A stretch of DNA of 64,000 nucleotides. It comes from Adlercreutzia equolifaciens (GTDB lineage: Bacteria; Actinomycetota; Coriobacteriia; Coriobacteriales; Eggerthellaceae). Below, in pieces: positions 24,195-32,875 of this stretch. Numbering within the stretch: position 1 is the first letter of the stretch; every line of letters starts with the position of its first letter. The stretch lies in the NCBI RefSeq assembly GCF_029076695.1, contig NZ_JARFIK010000001.1, positions 682,001 through 746,000 on the forward strand. Direction: 5' to 3'. The position numbers were made by a program, and so were the translations under genes. The notes beneath the pieces are model-generated. The model saw nothing but the letters and a program-made list of their open reading frames with translations. It had not been told where the DNA came from and made no database searches.

Positions 24195-25632
24195 AAAGAA
24201 GCGAGGCTCCGACGAGTACGTGTTCATCGATGGTCGCGCCATGCGCGCCGATGAGGCTGTGCGCATTCAGCTTGATGAGCCGACCGTGCCGGGCCAGGCC
24301 GAGGTGGTGCTGGCGCCGGGCCAGGAGGTGTCGGCTGCCGGGGCGGCCGGCAGCGAAGGAGCGGCGCGTTCGCGGGGGGCGAAGAAGGGCGCGGAGGGCC
24401 TGAAGGCGCGGTTGCGCCACGATATGGCCGTGGCTGAAATGGAGGCTCCCGAAAAGGAGGGCACTCGAGCGGTCGATGACGAGGCGAGCACTTCCTCGGC
24501 GTCGGACGAGGCCGAGCCTTTGGCTGCGGCCTTTCAGCGCGAGGCACGGGCCATGCGCCGCAAGTACCTGGTGTGCGGGGCGGCCTTGGCGGTGCTCGTG
24601 GCCTTCTCCTTGTGCGTGAGCAGCGGCTACTATGGGGTCATTTACTCGCCGATCGAGGTGCTGTCCTCCTACGCCGGCTGGTGGCAGATCCTGTGGGCGC
24701 AGATCACCGACCCGGTGGGGGCGGCTCAAGTGCAGGCGGCCGTGCTGGCGGCCTGCCCGCACTATTACGACATCAACGACACGGCGCTCGACGTGCTGAA
24801 GTACGCGGTCTGCGGCGTGATGCTGGCCTTGTCGGGGGCGCTCTATCAGAACGCTTTCCGCAACCCCATCGCCGCTCCCTCGATGCTCGGTGTGGCCAAC
24901 GGCGTCAACGTGGCCTCGCTGGTGCTGGTGCTGGTGGTAGGGGCCGGTGCGGTGGCGGCCAGCGGACTGTACTATCTGTTCGCCTATGTGGGCGGTCTGC
25001 TCATGCTGGGCCTGGTCATGCTGGGTGGCAAGTGGATCAGCCCCAAGGGCAGCTTCAATGTGGTGAACATGCTGCTCATCGGCACGGTGCTCTCGCAGCT
25101 GACGGGCGTCATCATCACCTATGTGCAGACGAACATCTTCACCGATGCCGATTGGCTGGCTTACTACACCCTGCAGACCGGTGTGAGCGTCGACAGCATC
25201 TATACCTGGATCAGCCTGGCCGTGGGTCTGGTGGTGTCCTTGGTGCCGGTGCTGCTGTTCCGCTTCCGCCTGAATTTGGTTTCCTTCAGCGACGAAGAGG
25301 CGCGGCTTTTGGGCGTGAACCCCAATCGGCTGCGCCTGGTGGCCCTGGCCTGTGGATCGGTGATGATCCTCACGGCTCAGGTAAACGCCGGCCAGGTGGC
25401 CATGATCTCGCTGGTGGTGCCCTTCGTGGTGCGCGCCGCCTTCGGTGCCGAGTTCCGCAAGCAGCTGTGGGGCAACGTGCTGGTGGGCGCCTTTATTCTC
25501 ATTGCCTGCTGGGATGTGGCCAGCTTTGTGACCATCCCCAACTTCGAGCTGCCCGTCGGCACCGTGGTGTCGGTGGTCGTGCTTCCCCTGTTCGTCTGGA
25601 TGATCGCGCTGCGTCAGCGCAGTTGGGAGTAG
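24178..25632 (+). CDS. FecCD-family ABC permease with extended N-terminus (2)
   Basis: A 484-residue permease, second half of the importer channel. The first ~128 residues are hydrophilic, charged and low in complexity (GAAGSEGAARSRGAKKGAEG). Ten helices follow with MLALSGALYQNAFRNPIAAP, SFSDEEARLLGVN and NAGQVAMISLVVPFVVRAAF; the last replaces the GPIGFVGLIVPH motif, so the two permeases are clearly diverged. GTG 24178 is used because it lies before the upstream stop with GGGGACAAGC ahead; a later ATG (24241) would shorten the extension by about 21 residues. A DUF58 gene begins six bases downstream. Confidence 0.85.
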   Translation: MLSGSRKKRGSDEYVFIDGRAMRADEAVRIQLDEPTVPGQAEVVLAPGQEVSAAGAAGSEGAARSRGAKKGAEGLKARLRHDMAVAEMEAPEKEGTRAVDDEASTSSASDEAEPLAAAFQREARAMRRKYLVCGAALAVLVAFSLCVSSGYYGVIYSPIEVLSSYAGWWQILWAQITDPVGAAQVQAAVLAACPHYYDINDTALDVLKYAVCGVMLALSGALYQNAFRNPIAAPSMLGVANGVNVASLVLVLVVGAGAVAASGLYYLFAYVGGLLMLGLVMLGGKWISPKGSFNVVNMLLIGTVLSQLTGVIITYVQTNIFTDADWLAYYTLQTGVSVDSIYTWISLAVGLVVSLVPVLLFRFRLNLVSFSDEEARLLGVNPNRLRLVALACGSVMILTAQVNAGQVAMISLVVPFVVRAAFGAEFRKQLWGNVLVGAFILIACWDVASFVTIPNFELPVGTVVSVVVLPLFVWMIALRQRSWE

Positions 25633-25638
25633 AAAGCC

Positions 25639-26910
25639 ATGGCGTCTCGGAATCGTCGTACCCGATCGAAGGCCCCCGCCGCCGGTCGTCCGCGCCTGCG
25701 CGAAATACTGGGGAAAACCGCGCTGGTGGCGGCGGTGCTGGTCCTTGCCGCTGCCCCAGCCGTGTTTGTGGCAAGTCCGATTACCTATGTGCCGCCCATC
25801 ATGGTGCTGACCTGTCTGGTGCTGTCGCTCGTGTATTTGGCCATCGTCTCGCGCCGTCTGACGTTCTCCGAGGCGTCCATGGCCGACAGCTGCGAGCGCG
25901 GCGCCGAGGTGGAGTTCGTAGTCACCTTCCAGAATCGGTCACTGCTGCCCATGGTGCGCGTCGAGCCGTCGTTCTATATCAGCGATTTGTTCGGCGCCAT
26001 GGACGTCGAGATGAACCAGACGCTGACGCTCATGCCCCGCGAGACGCGCGATTTCCGCTTCCGCGCCACCTTCGAGCACATCGGCACCTACAGCGCCGGG
26101 GTGAGCCGGGTGACTATTGGCGATGCCTTCGGCCTGTTCCGCCGCACCATTGTCAACCCCCGTCGCCACGAGGTGAAGGTGCTGCCCCGCATATTCGACC
26201 TGTCGAAGCTTGACTTGTCTAACATTTCGGTGCAGGAGAGCCACAAGGCCTACCAGTCCATTGTCACCGATGATATGGACTATGCCGGTGTGCGCGATTA
26301 CACCTGGGGCGACCCTATTAAAACCATTCACTGGAAGCTTTCGGCGCGCAACGCCGACGGCCATTACTCGACGCGCCTGTTCGAGAGCTTCGGCAATCCC
26401 AGCTTGAACATTGTGCTCGACCACACGGCGCCCGGCTACGATGCGGAGTCGCTCATGCAGGTGTTCGACGGCGTGGTGGAATCGGCGCTGTCCGTGGGCA
26501 GCTGTGCCCGAGAATCGGGGCTTGACGCGCTGCTCATGTACCAGAACAAGCACGGCGAGGCCGTGTCGACGAACATTCCCAGTGTGCAGGAGTCCACGGC
26601 GCTCATTCACGATATTCCCCGCATTGTGGTGGATGAGCAGGGACGCGGCGCCTTGGACATCCTCAATCGCGAGATTCGCTCGGTGCACGGGGCGGGCAAT
26701 GTGGCGGTGTGCACGGCCCATTTGAACGACGAAATGGTCACCCTGCTCACCGAGGCGAAGCTGCGCGACCGCAATCCACTGCTGTTCCTGGTGGTGCCCA
26801 AGACGCTTGAGGGGCGCGACCGCGACGAGTTCCTGGCGCCCTTGCGGCGCCTTTCGGCGGCCCAAATTGGGTGCTATCTCATTTCCGACGCGGAACAGGT
26901 AAGGAGATAG
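25639..26910 (+). CDS. DUF58 membrane protein, partner of MoxR
   Basis: A 423-residue protein: basic N-terminus, two helices (about 28-47 and 52-72), an extracytoplasmic-looking beta region (RLTFSEASMADSCERGAEVE), and the DUF58 signature MDYAGVRDYTWGDPIKTIHW (about 213-232) with KLSARN. DUF58 proteins contain a VWA-like fold and occur almost always with a MoxR ATPase; here the MoxR gene is 12.5 kb upstream with the surface and importer genes between. The pair probably assembles or remodels envelope complexes. ATG 25639 follows GAGTAGAAAGCC; only six bases separate it from the permease, and four from the next gene. Confidence 0.85.
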   Translation: MASRNRRTRSKAPAAGRPRLREILGKTALVAAVLVLAAAPAVFVASPITYVPPIMVLTCLVLSLVYLAIVSRRLTFSEASMADSCERGAEVEFVVTFQNRSLLPMVRVEPSFYISDLFGAMDVEMNQTLTLMPRETRDFRFRATFEHIGTYSAGVSRVTIGDAFGLFRRTIVNPRRHEVKVLPRIFDLSKLDLSNISVQESHKAYQSIVTDDMDYAGVRDYTWGDPIKTIHWKLSARNADGHYSTRLFESFGNPSLNIVLDHTAPGYDAESLMQVFDGVVESALSVGSCARESGLDALLMYQNKHGEAVSTNIPSVQESTALIHDIPRIVVDEQGRGALDILNREIRSVHGAGNVAVCTAHLNDEMVTLLTEAKLRDRNPLLFLVVPKTLEGRDRDEFLAPLRRLSAAQIGCYLISDAEQVRR

Positions 26911-26913
26911 GCT

Positions 26914-28257
26914 GTGAAATTCTCTGCGTATCTCAAGATGATCGGCTGGGAGTATCTCCTGGTGACTCTGGTAGCCGGAGCGCTTGCCTCCGAGCTGCTG
27001 ATGGGGTTCGACGCCGGCGATCCGGTGGTGGGCACGGCCCTGCCCGTCCTGGGGGCAGCGGTGGTAAGCGCGCTGCTGTTCTGGGTCGGTTCCTCGAAGC
27101 GCACCCTGTTGCCCGGCACCTTGCTCGTGGTGCTCCTGGCCGCGGTGTCGCTGTTCGGTGCTATGGCCGTCAGCCAGACGGGCGTGGCGGAGGATACGGC
27201 CGGCAACTGGCTGATTGTGGCGGCGGTCATCGAGGTGTCGACCGTTGCGGCCTATGCGCTGGCGCGCACGCGCGGCGGTGCGGTGGCTCTGCTGGTGCTG
27301 ACCATCGTGGTGTGCGGCGTGGTGCAGCTTCTTTGGGAAGTGGACGCTTTGGGCTGGTCGTTTGCGGCCATGGCGGGGGCGCTGGTGCTGCTTATCTTCA
27401 AGAACTACCAAAGTGCCGCGCGAGGAGCGGCCAGCGCGCGCAAGGTGTCGTTCACGGCGGGCTTCGGCTTTGCCGCGGCTATGGTGGCCGTGGCCGGCGC
27501 TGTGGGCGCGCTCGCATGGGTGTGCATCATTGCGCCGCTTGATCCCTCGGCCGTGCCGCTCAAGCTGACCCAGGAGACGCGGGCTCTGGAGACGGTGCAG
27601 GCCCGCGGTACCGCGGAGGAGTATCTGACGCCGAACTTAGACATGACCAGCGATCAGACCAACGAGTTGTGGCGCACCACCGACGATCTGCAGCTGGACG
27701 AGGCGGGTATCGAGCAGCCGGCGCGCCCCTTGGAAGAGGAGGCGCCCGACGAGGAGAGCGAGGGCGGTGTCACGGGCATCGACCTGACGGCCCTGCAGGA
27801 AACCTTCGACTTGGCTGCGCGCCCGCAAACGGCGCTGGCGGCCATTCCGGCAGCCTTGTCCCTTATTTTCCTGATTGCCGCCTTCTTTGTGGGACGGCGC
27901 TGGTGGCGGGCGCGGCGCCTGGCGAAATTCCAAAGCCAGGGACCGACGGAGCAGGTGCGTTCCATCTACCTGTTCCTGGTGGACCGCTTTGGACGTCTGG
28001 GTCATCCCGTCCCCGCCGGCATGACGCCCACCGAGTACGCCGCCCATAACGAGGCGTCGTTCCGCGTGTTCGACAAGCACGCCGGAGGAGCGACGTTCGC
28101 CGATGTGACGCGCGCCTACGTGGAGGTGTTCTACGGCAATCGGGCCGCCACGCCCGAGGAAGCGGCTCGCTGCTCGTACTACTACGAGGGGCTGTGGAAG
28201 GGCGCGCGCGAGCGCCTGGGCGCCGTGAAGTACTTTTTCAAATCGTTTCGCCTGTAA
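26914..28257 (+). CDS. Multi-span membrane protein with C-terminal DUF4129 domain
   Basis: A 447-residue protein: about seven helices in residues 10-215, an extracytoplasmic acidic segment (about 220-305), a further helix (about 312-330), then a cytoplasmic DUF4129 domain (about 345-430; IYLFLVDRFGRLGHPVPAGM, TPTEYAAHN, DVTRAYVEVFYGNRAATPEE). This architecture is that of the transglutaminase/DUF4129 proteins found in MoxR-DUF58 operons, but the catalytic Cys-His-Asp transglutaminase region is absent, so it is probably a scaffold rather than an enzyme. The start is GTG 26914, after AAGGAGATAGGCT. Confidence 0.75.
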   Translation: MKFSAYLKMIGWEYLLVTLVAGALASELLMGFDAGDPVVGTALPVLGAAVVSALLFWVGSSKRTLLPGTLLVVLLAAVSLFGAMAVSQTGVAEDTAGNWLIVAAVIEVSTVAAYALARTRGGAVALLVLTIVVCGVVQLLWEVDALGWSFAAMAGALVLLIFKNYQSAARGAASARKVSFTAGFGFAAAMVAVAGAVGALAWVCIIAPLDPSAVPLKLTQETRALETVQARGTAEEYLTPNLDMTSDQTNELWRTTDDLQLDEAGIEQPARPLEEEAPDEESEGGVTGIDLTALQETFDLAARPQTALAAIPAALSLIFLIAAFFVGRRWWRARRLAKFQSQGPTEQVRSIYLFLVDRFGRLGHPVPAGMTPTEYAAHNEASFRVFDKHAGGATFADVTRAYVEVFYGNRAATPEEAARCSYYYEGLWKGARERLGAVKYFFKSFRL

Positions 28258-28308
28258 CGCAAGAGGAGGCGCCGTCGGGCGTCGCCGCCACCAAGAGGGA
28301 GGAGCAAC

Positions 28309-29121
28309 GTGATTCTACTGGGAGCCCTGGCCGATGGCCGGGCGCTACGCTACGACGCGACGCTTTACGAGTTTCGCGTCGATCGCATCGTGGTGACCTA
28401 CCGCGATGTGGTAGCGCTTGATCGGGCCGGCCATGTGCAATGGCAGGCCGCCGAGCAGCGCGATTGGCTGTACCGCATCAATCCCGCCGATCTCGATCGC
28501 TGCAACCGGGAGGCCCTAGGACGCCACGGCAACGGCTACGAGGGACTGTCCCCCGAAGAACAGGTGCAGCGCGACGCCCGTCGCGACGACAGCGTGCTGG
28601 CGGGGAAGATCGTCGAGGCCGACCCTGCGCTGGTGCGGGCGGTGGCCGATGCCCTCGAGCAAGAGGGCCTGCTGCGCGCCGGGGCGCCCGAGGGGCCCGC
28701 GGTGGTGCTGCCCGAGGGCATGGAGGCCCTGGCCCAAGTGCAAAAGCAGCCGGGCCGCTCGATGACGGTGATGGAGCGCTACTTGATGCATCGCATTCTC
28801 AAGCACGACGATCGCCAGAAGGCGCGGCGCGAGAAGGCCGAGGAGGTGCAGGAGGAGGCCCAGGCCGAGGAGGCCGAGGAGGCGGCCCGTCCCCAGGATG
28901 GCCGCACCGCCACGGCTCCCCAGGCCGCAAAGCCGCAGGATGTGGCGCGCCAGGACCAAGATCGACGCGTGGGGGCAGGCCGCTGGCTGCGCGCCCGCGG
29001 GCTGGTGAAGGGCCCGAAGGGTCCGAAGGACTCGAAGGGGGCATCGACGGAGGTGCCCGGCATGGCCGAGGCGCAGCGCCGGTCTCGGAAAGAGGCCGCC
29101 GAAAACGCGAAGAGAGCGTAA
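28309..29121 (+). CDS. Hypothetical soluble protein of the ABC/MoxR locus
   Basis: I do not recognise this 270-residue protein. It has no signal or membrane helix. Residues 1-70 look like a small beta-rich domain (GALADGRALRYDATLYEFRV, IVVTYRDVVALDRAGHVQW); the rest is helical and highly charged with alternating Lys/Glu/Ala stretches (about 165-205, probable coiled coil) and a basic tail (KGPKGPKDSKG). GTG 28309 follows GGAGGAGCAAC. Its position between the DUF4129 and SPFH genes suggests a cytoplasmic accessory of the same system. Confidence 0.6.
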   Translation: MILLGALADGRALRYDATLYEFRVDRIVVTYRDVVALDRAGHVQWQAAEQRDWLYRINPADLDRCNREALGRHGNGYEGLSPEEQVQRDARRDDSVLAGKIVEADPALVRAVADALEQEGLLRAGAPEGPAVVLPEGMEALAQVQKQPGRSMTVMERYLMHRILKHDDRQKARREKAEEVQEEAQAEEAEEAARPQDGRTATAPQAAKPQDVARQDQDRRVGAGRWLRARGLVKGPKGPKDSKGASTEVPGMAEAQRRSRKEAAENAKRA

Positions 29122-29181
29122 GAGGAGTTACCGGGCGCGGCGCGCAGGGCGTCGGCTCGCTAGAGAAAGGAACGTAGTTCA

Positions 29182-30138
29182 ATGTATCTGCTCGTAATTG
29201 TGGTGGCTATTGTGGTCATCGTCCTGTTTGTCCTGGGTATTCGCATTGTGCGTCCCTACCAGCAGGGTGTCGTAGAGCGCTTCGGTAAGTACAAGCGCAC
29301 CGCCCAGTCCGGCTTCCGCTGGATCATTCCCTTCGTGGACCGCATGACCAAGGTTGACATGCGCGAGAACGTGGTGGACGTGCCCCCGATGGAAGTTATC
29401 ACCAAGGACAACGTGGCCGTTACCGTGGACGCCGTGGTGTACTACCGCGCCACCGACGCCGTGAAGCTCATCTACAACGTGACGAACTTCTATCTGGCCG
29501 CCACCAAGCTGGCCCAGACCAACCTGCGTAACGTGATCGGCGAGCTGACGTTGGACGAGTCCCTGACCAGCCGCGAAACCATCAACACCCAGCTGCGCGA
29601 CATTCTCTACGACGCCACTATCCAGTGGGGCGTGGAGATTGTCCGCGTCGAGCTGCAGCGCATCGAGCCGCCGGCGGACGTGACCCAGGCCATGCATCGC
29701 CAAATGAAGGCCGAGCGTGAAAAGCGCGCCGTCATCCTGGAGGCCGAGGGCGAGCGCCAGGCGGCCATCGAGAAGGCCGAGGGCGTGAAGCAGTCCTCCA
29801 TCCTGGAGGCCGAAGGCAAGGCCCAGGCCATCCGCGAGGTGGCCGACGCCGAGAAGCAGCAGCGCGTGCTGGCCTCCGAGGGCGAGGCCCAGGCCGTGGC
29901 CAACGTGCTCGAGCAGTTGCATGCCGAGGACACCGACTCCTACATTGCCGTGCGCTACGTGGAGAGCCTGAAGGCCATTGCCGACGGCAACGCCACGAAG
30001 ATCTTCATGCCCACCGAGCTGACGGGCATTGCCAGCGCCACGGGCATGATCGGCGAGCTGTTCCAGGGCAGCAAGGTGACTCCGCAGATGAAGGCAGCCG
30101 AGCCCGGTCAGGTGCCCCCGCCACCCGAGGTGCGCTAG
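29182..30138 (+). CDS. SPFH/band 7 (stomatin-prohibitin) protein
   Basis: A 318-residue protein: one N-terminal helix (3-22), an SPFH domain (about 25-180; [50 protein letters not shown]), a coiled coil (about 180-250; [20 protein letters not shown]) and a Pro-rich tail. It matches the slipin/QmcA group, which forms ring or cage-shaped membrane microdomain scaffolds and often works with membrane proteases. It is the last gene of the + strand run from 11.3 kb and is followed by a terminator; a NfeD partner, common for this family, is absent. ATG 29182 follows AGAAAGGAACG. Confidence 0.9.
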   Translation: MYLLVIVVAIVVIVLFVLGIRIVRPYQQGVVERFGKYKRTAQSGFRWIIPFVDRMTKVDMRENVVDVPPMEVITKDNVAVTVDAVVYYRATDAVKLIYNVTNFYLAATKLAQTNLRNVIGELTLDESLTSRETINTQLRDILYDATIQWGVEIVRVELQRIEPPADVTQAMHRQMKAEREKRAVILEAEGERQAAIEKAEGVKQSSILEAEGKAQAIREVADAEKQQRVLASEGEAQAVANVLEQLHAEDTDSYIAVRYVESLKAIADGNATKIFMPTELTGIASATGMIGELFQGSKVTPQMKAAEPGQVPPPPEVR

Positions 30139-30212
30139 GGAAGCGACCTAGGCTGCCGCGTGGCGGCTCTGCGAGGGTGGCGGAAGGTCGCTGCTGAGCT
30201 GAGTCTAGGATC

Positions 30213-30245
30213 GGGGCCGGAAGCTGTTGCTTCCGGCCCTGTTTG
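30213..30245 (+). terminator. Terminator of the ABC/MoxR/SPFH locus
   Basis: A 12-bp stem AGGGCCGGAAGC-type (30213-30224 with 30229-30240) around a TGTT loop, followed by GTTTGCATT. Confidence 0.7.
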
Positions 30246-30405
30246 CATTCAGGGGATGCCGCGACGAGGCACCTGGCCTGCGTGGGGCGACTGTACCTGT
30301 TCGTCTTTGTGCCAAAATCGTGCCAAACTAGGGGTAAAACGGTGTGTTTAGAGGTAAAAACGCACGGACGTTCGCCAACTCGCAAGTACCTGGGAAAGAA
30401 GAAAA

Positions 30406-30434
30406 CCCAGGCAACTTTCAACAGTTGACCTGGG
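30406..30434 (-). terminator. Terminator of tRNA-Arg
   Basis: On the minus strand CCCAGGTCAACT pairs with AGTTGCCTGGG (one bulge), followed by TTTTCTTCTTT, about 20 bases after the tRNA 3' end. Confidence 0.75.
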
Positions 30435-30452
30435 CTTTCGTTAGGCTCAAAA

Positions 30453-30529
30453 TGGTGCGCCGTGAGGGATTCGAACCCCCGACGTACTGATTCGTAGTCA
30501 GTCCCTCTATCCAGCTGAGGTAACGGCGC
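30453..30529 (-). tRNA. tRNA-Arg(ACG)
   Basis: The minus strand folds into a cloverleaf: acceptor GCGCCGT/ACGGCGC, D stem CCTC/GAGG with AGCTGGATA loop, anticodon stem ACTGA/TCAGT with loop anticodon ACG, T loop TTCGAAT, discriminator A and an encoded CCA. Confidence 0.95.
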
Positions 30530-30549
30530 ACTTCAAAACAGCAACGACT

Positions 30550-30578
30550 ATTTAACCATTACCTTTTTGGCTTGTCAA
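30550..30578 (-). promoter_or_regulatory. Promoter of tRNA-Arg
   Basis: A near-consensus sigma-70-type promoter on the minus strand: TTGACA (30573-30578), exactly 17 bases, TTAAAT (30550-30555), giving a start about 14 bases before the mature tRNA. Confidence 0.8.
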
Positions 30579-30717
30579 CGACAATTTAGAGAAATTTTTG
30601 AAAGCGCGCCGCTCACCGCATAAGCGGCAAACGGAAGGTGACAAAGCACCCGCGTAGAGGGCATGGACGTTAGAATAGACCAATTACTTCAGAAGCGCTC
30701 CGAGGGAGGGAACAGCT

Positions 30718-32145
30718 ATGGCCATGGAAATCGACGAGGCCGTCATTCGCGTCAAGAACCCCGCCGACCTGAACGAGGTCGAGCCCCTCGAAATTAGCGA
30801 TGAGGAGGCGGCCCGCGTTCGCCTCTACGATAACTTCTATCAGGTGAACTCCATCGACCCTGAGTTCTATCGCACCTACGATGTCAAGCGCGGTCTGCGC
30901 AACGCCGACGGCACGGGCGTGCTGGCTGGCATGACCAATGTATCCAATGTGCACGGCTATGTGGTGTCCGACGGCGAGAAGATGCCTGCCGAGGGCTCGC
31001 TGCGCCTGCGCGGCTACGACATCTACGACCTGCTGGGCGATTTGAATCCCGAGCGCCGCTTCGGCTTCGAAGAGGTGGCCTACCTGCTTATTATGGGCGA
31101 GCTGCCCACCCAAGAGCGCCTGGCCAAGTTTGTGGAGGTCGTCGATTCCCAGCGCGAGCTGCCTGACGGCTTCACCGCCAGCGTGCTTATGAACGACACC
31201 TCGCCCGACCTCATGAACATGATGCAGCGCTCCATTCTGCGTCTGTATGCGGCCGACGAGTGCGCCGAGGATCGCTCGCCGGGCCACGAGATTCACACGG
31301 CGCTGTCGCTCATCAGCCGCCTGCCGCGCATCATGGTGCTGGCCTATTACGCCAAGCAGGCCACCTTCAACCATGGCTCCATGATCATGCACCGCTTCGT
31401 GCCGGGGCAGTCCACGGCGGAGACTATCCTGTCCATGCTGCGTCCCGACCGTCAGTTCACGCCGGAGGAGGCACGCATGCTCGACATCATGCTGTGCCTG
31501 CATGCCGAGCACGGCGGCGGCAACAACTCCACTTTCACCACGCGCGTGCTGTCCTCGTCCGATACCGACCCGTATTCCACCTATGCGGCGGCCCTGGGGT
31601 CGCTCAAGGGCCATCGCCACGGCGGCGCCAACCACCAGGTGCGCGCCATGCAGGCCGAAATCAAGGAGAACGTCCAGCATTGGGACAATGACGACGAAGT
31701 GGCCTCCTACCTGGCGAAAATCGTCAACAAGCAAGCCTACGACGGCACAGGACTGGTCTATGGCATGGGCCACGCGGTGTACACGCTGTCCGACCCGCGC
31801 GCCGTTATCGGCAAGCGCTTTGCGGAGCAGTTGGCCGCCGGCACCGAATACGAGGCCGAGCTGAATCTGCTCAAGGCCATCGAGCGCCTCACCCCCGAAG
31901 TGTTCGCCCGCGAGAAGGGCTCTACCAAGGAGCTGTGCGCCAACGTGGACATGTACTCCGGCTTCATCTACTCCATGATGGGCATCCCGGAAGACCTGTT
32001 CACCCCGCTGTTCGCCTGCGCTCGCATGGCCGGCTGGGCGGCGCATCGCTTCGAGGAGATCGGTGCCGGCAAGCGCATCATCCGCCCCGCCTATAAGAAC
32101 ACCGTCCGCGGCACCAAGCCCTACGTGCCCATCGAGCGCCGCTAG
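30718..32145 (+). CDS. gltA: Citrate synthase
   Basis: A 475-residue enzyme that condenses acetyl-CoA and oxaloacetate to citrate in the cytoplasm. Active-site regions are present: LHAEHGGGNNSTF (about 260), the catalytic His in KGHRHGGANHQV (about 298-309), GMGHAVYTLSDPRA (about 349, oxaloacetate His and Arg), and the catalytic Asp in NVDMYSGFIY (about 409). A longer N-terminus (about 75 residues before GYVVSDGEK) fits the longer anaerobe variants. Such organisms use it in an incomplete TCA branch to make 2-oxoglutarate and glutamate. ATG 30718 follows GAGGGAGGGAACAGCT; a second ATG at 30724 is possible. No neighbouring TCA genes; a non-coding repeat region follows. Confidence 0.92.
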   Translation: MAMEIDEAVIRVKNPADLNEVEPLEISDEEAARVRLYDNFYQVNSIDPEFYRTYDVKRGLRNADGTGVLAGMTNVSNVHGYVVSDGEKMPAEGSLRLRGYDIYDLLGDLNPERRFGFEEVAYLLIMGELPTQERLAKFVEVVDSQRELPDGFTASVLMNDTSPDLMNMMQRSILRLYAADECAEDRSPGHEIHTALSLISRLPRIMVLAYYAKQATFNHGSMIMHRFVPGQSTAETILSMLRPDRQFTPEEARMLDIMLCLHAEHGGGNNSTFTTRVLSSSDTDPYSTYAAALGSLKGHRHGGANHQVRAMQAEIKENVQHWDNDDEVASYLAKIVNKQAYDGTGLVYGMGHAVYTLSDPRAVIGKRFAEQLAAGTEYEAELNLLKAIERLTPEVFAREKGSTKELCANVDMYSGFIYSMMGIPEDLFTPLFACARMAGWAAHRFEEIGAGKRIIRPAYKNTVRGTKPYVPIERR

Positions 32146-32149
32146 GGGA

Positions 32150-32300
32150 GGGCACGGCCGACGGGCGCTGGCGGGGTGCCCCAGCGCCGGCGGCAATGGG
32201 GGCGCCCGCAGCATCGGAGGCGGCGCGCGGTCGACGGGCGCTGGCAGCAATGGCGGAGTCGTGCGGTCGACGAGCACCCGCTGCCTCGGCGGTGGCGCGC
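32150..32300. repeat. 36-base imperfect tandem repeats (about four units)
   Basis: GTCGACGGGCGCTGG-like units at 32157, (32193), 32228 and 32264 have a 36-base period with GGCGGTGGCGCG-like ends. They begin directly after gltA. No open frame linked to a ribosome site runs through them. Confidence 0.6.
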
Positions 32301-32301
32301 G

Positions 32302-32540
32302 GGCGAAGTCTGCGCCAGCTGGATCACCCCAGCACTGTCACTGGTCGAAATCCGCTCCAGGTTGATCCCGTCGAGTCTGCTGCTTGTCAAAACCTCCTCT
32401 GCGCTGATCTCGCTGCCGCTGTGCTGGTCGAAATCCGCCCCAGGTTGAGCTCGCGCCTGCTGCGCTGGTCGAAACCCGTCCCAGGTTGAAATCGCCCCTG
32501 CTGCGCTGGTCAAAAACTCCTCCAGGTTGATGCTTTTGCC
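32302..32540. repeat. 41-base tandem repeats (five clear units and one degenerate)
   Basis: CTGGTCGAAATCCGC...CCAGGTTGA-type units start at about 32302 (degenerate), 32343, 32384, 32426, 32467 and 32508, an almost exact 41-base period, with CTGCTGCGC linking the later units. A 41-base period is not a multiple of three, so this is not a coding repeat. Confidence 0.8.
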
Positions 32541-32700
32541 CGAATTGGAGATTTTAAGGTCGCAATTCCGTCGAGGCGGGGTTTTTGCCCGAACTTCGCC
32601 CGTTTTTTGACCCGCAGGTGGTCAAATCGAGGCAGTTTTCCATCAGAGCACCCTATCGAGCGCGGCAAAAGCATCAACCTCGAGCGATTAGTGACCACCT
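32524..32700. repeat. Interleaved long inverted repeats
   Basis: AGGTTGATGCTTTTGCC (32524-32540) is perfectly inverted at 32664-32680, and AGGTGGTCA (about 32616) is inverted as TGACCACCT (about 32692). The two pairs interleave, as in a pseudoknot. No gene is visible between 32541 and 32860. Confidence 0.6.
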
Positions 32701-32875
32701 TCAGGGGGAACGCGCTTCAGCTCCGATCCTGGTCTCAATCGAAGCCCCGTTTCCGATTTGGTCTTGACTACGGTTTTGGCTACGTCCTTGACCACGGCTC
32801 CGTTTTCAGCGTGGCTTCAATCACAACTCTAGTCCGAGCCTTAGTCCCAATCGAAGCCCCGGCTTCGACGTCGGC

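Larger units (their letters stand above)
30139..30452. other. Gap between SPFH gene and tRNA-Arg; no gene seen
   Basis: The 314 bases hold the SPFH terminator, the tRNA-Arg terminator and, between them (30300-30340), two direct GTGCCAAA motifs 11 bases apart in an AT-richer patch. Short open frames exist but none has a ribosome site or protein-like composition. Confidence 0.5.

Noticed and set aside
22758-25632. Insertion sequence or prophage genes in the accessory-looking locus
   Set aside because: No transposase, integrase, or phage structural gene was found anywhere in the window.
30670-32277. A 535-codon minus-strand frame opposite citrate synthase
   Set aside because: Antisense shadow; gltA has all its active-site motifs.
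32302-32540. A CRISPR array at the 41-base repeats
   Set aside because: The units are head-to-tail without unique spacers of constant size, and there are no cas genes.
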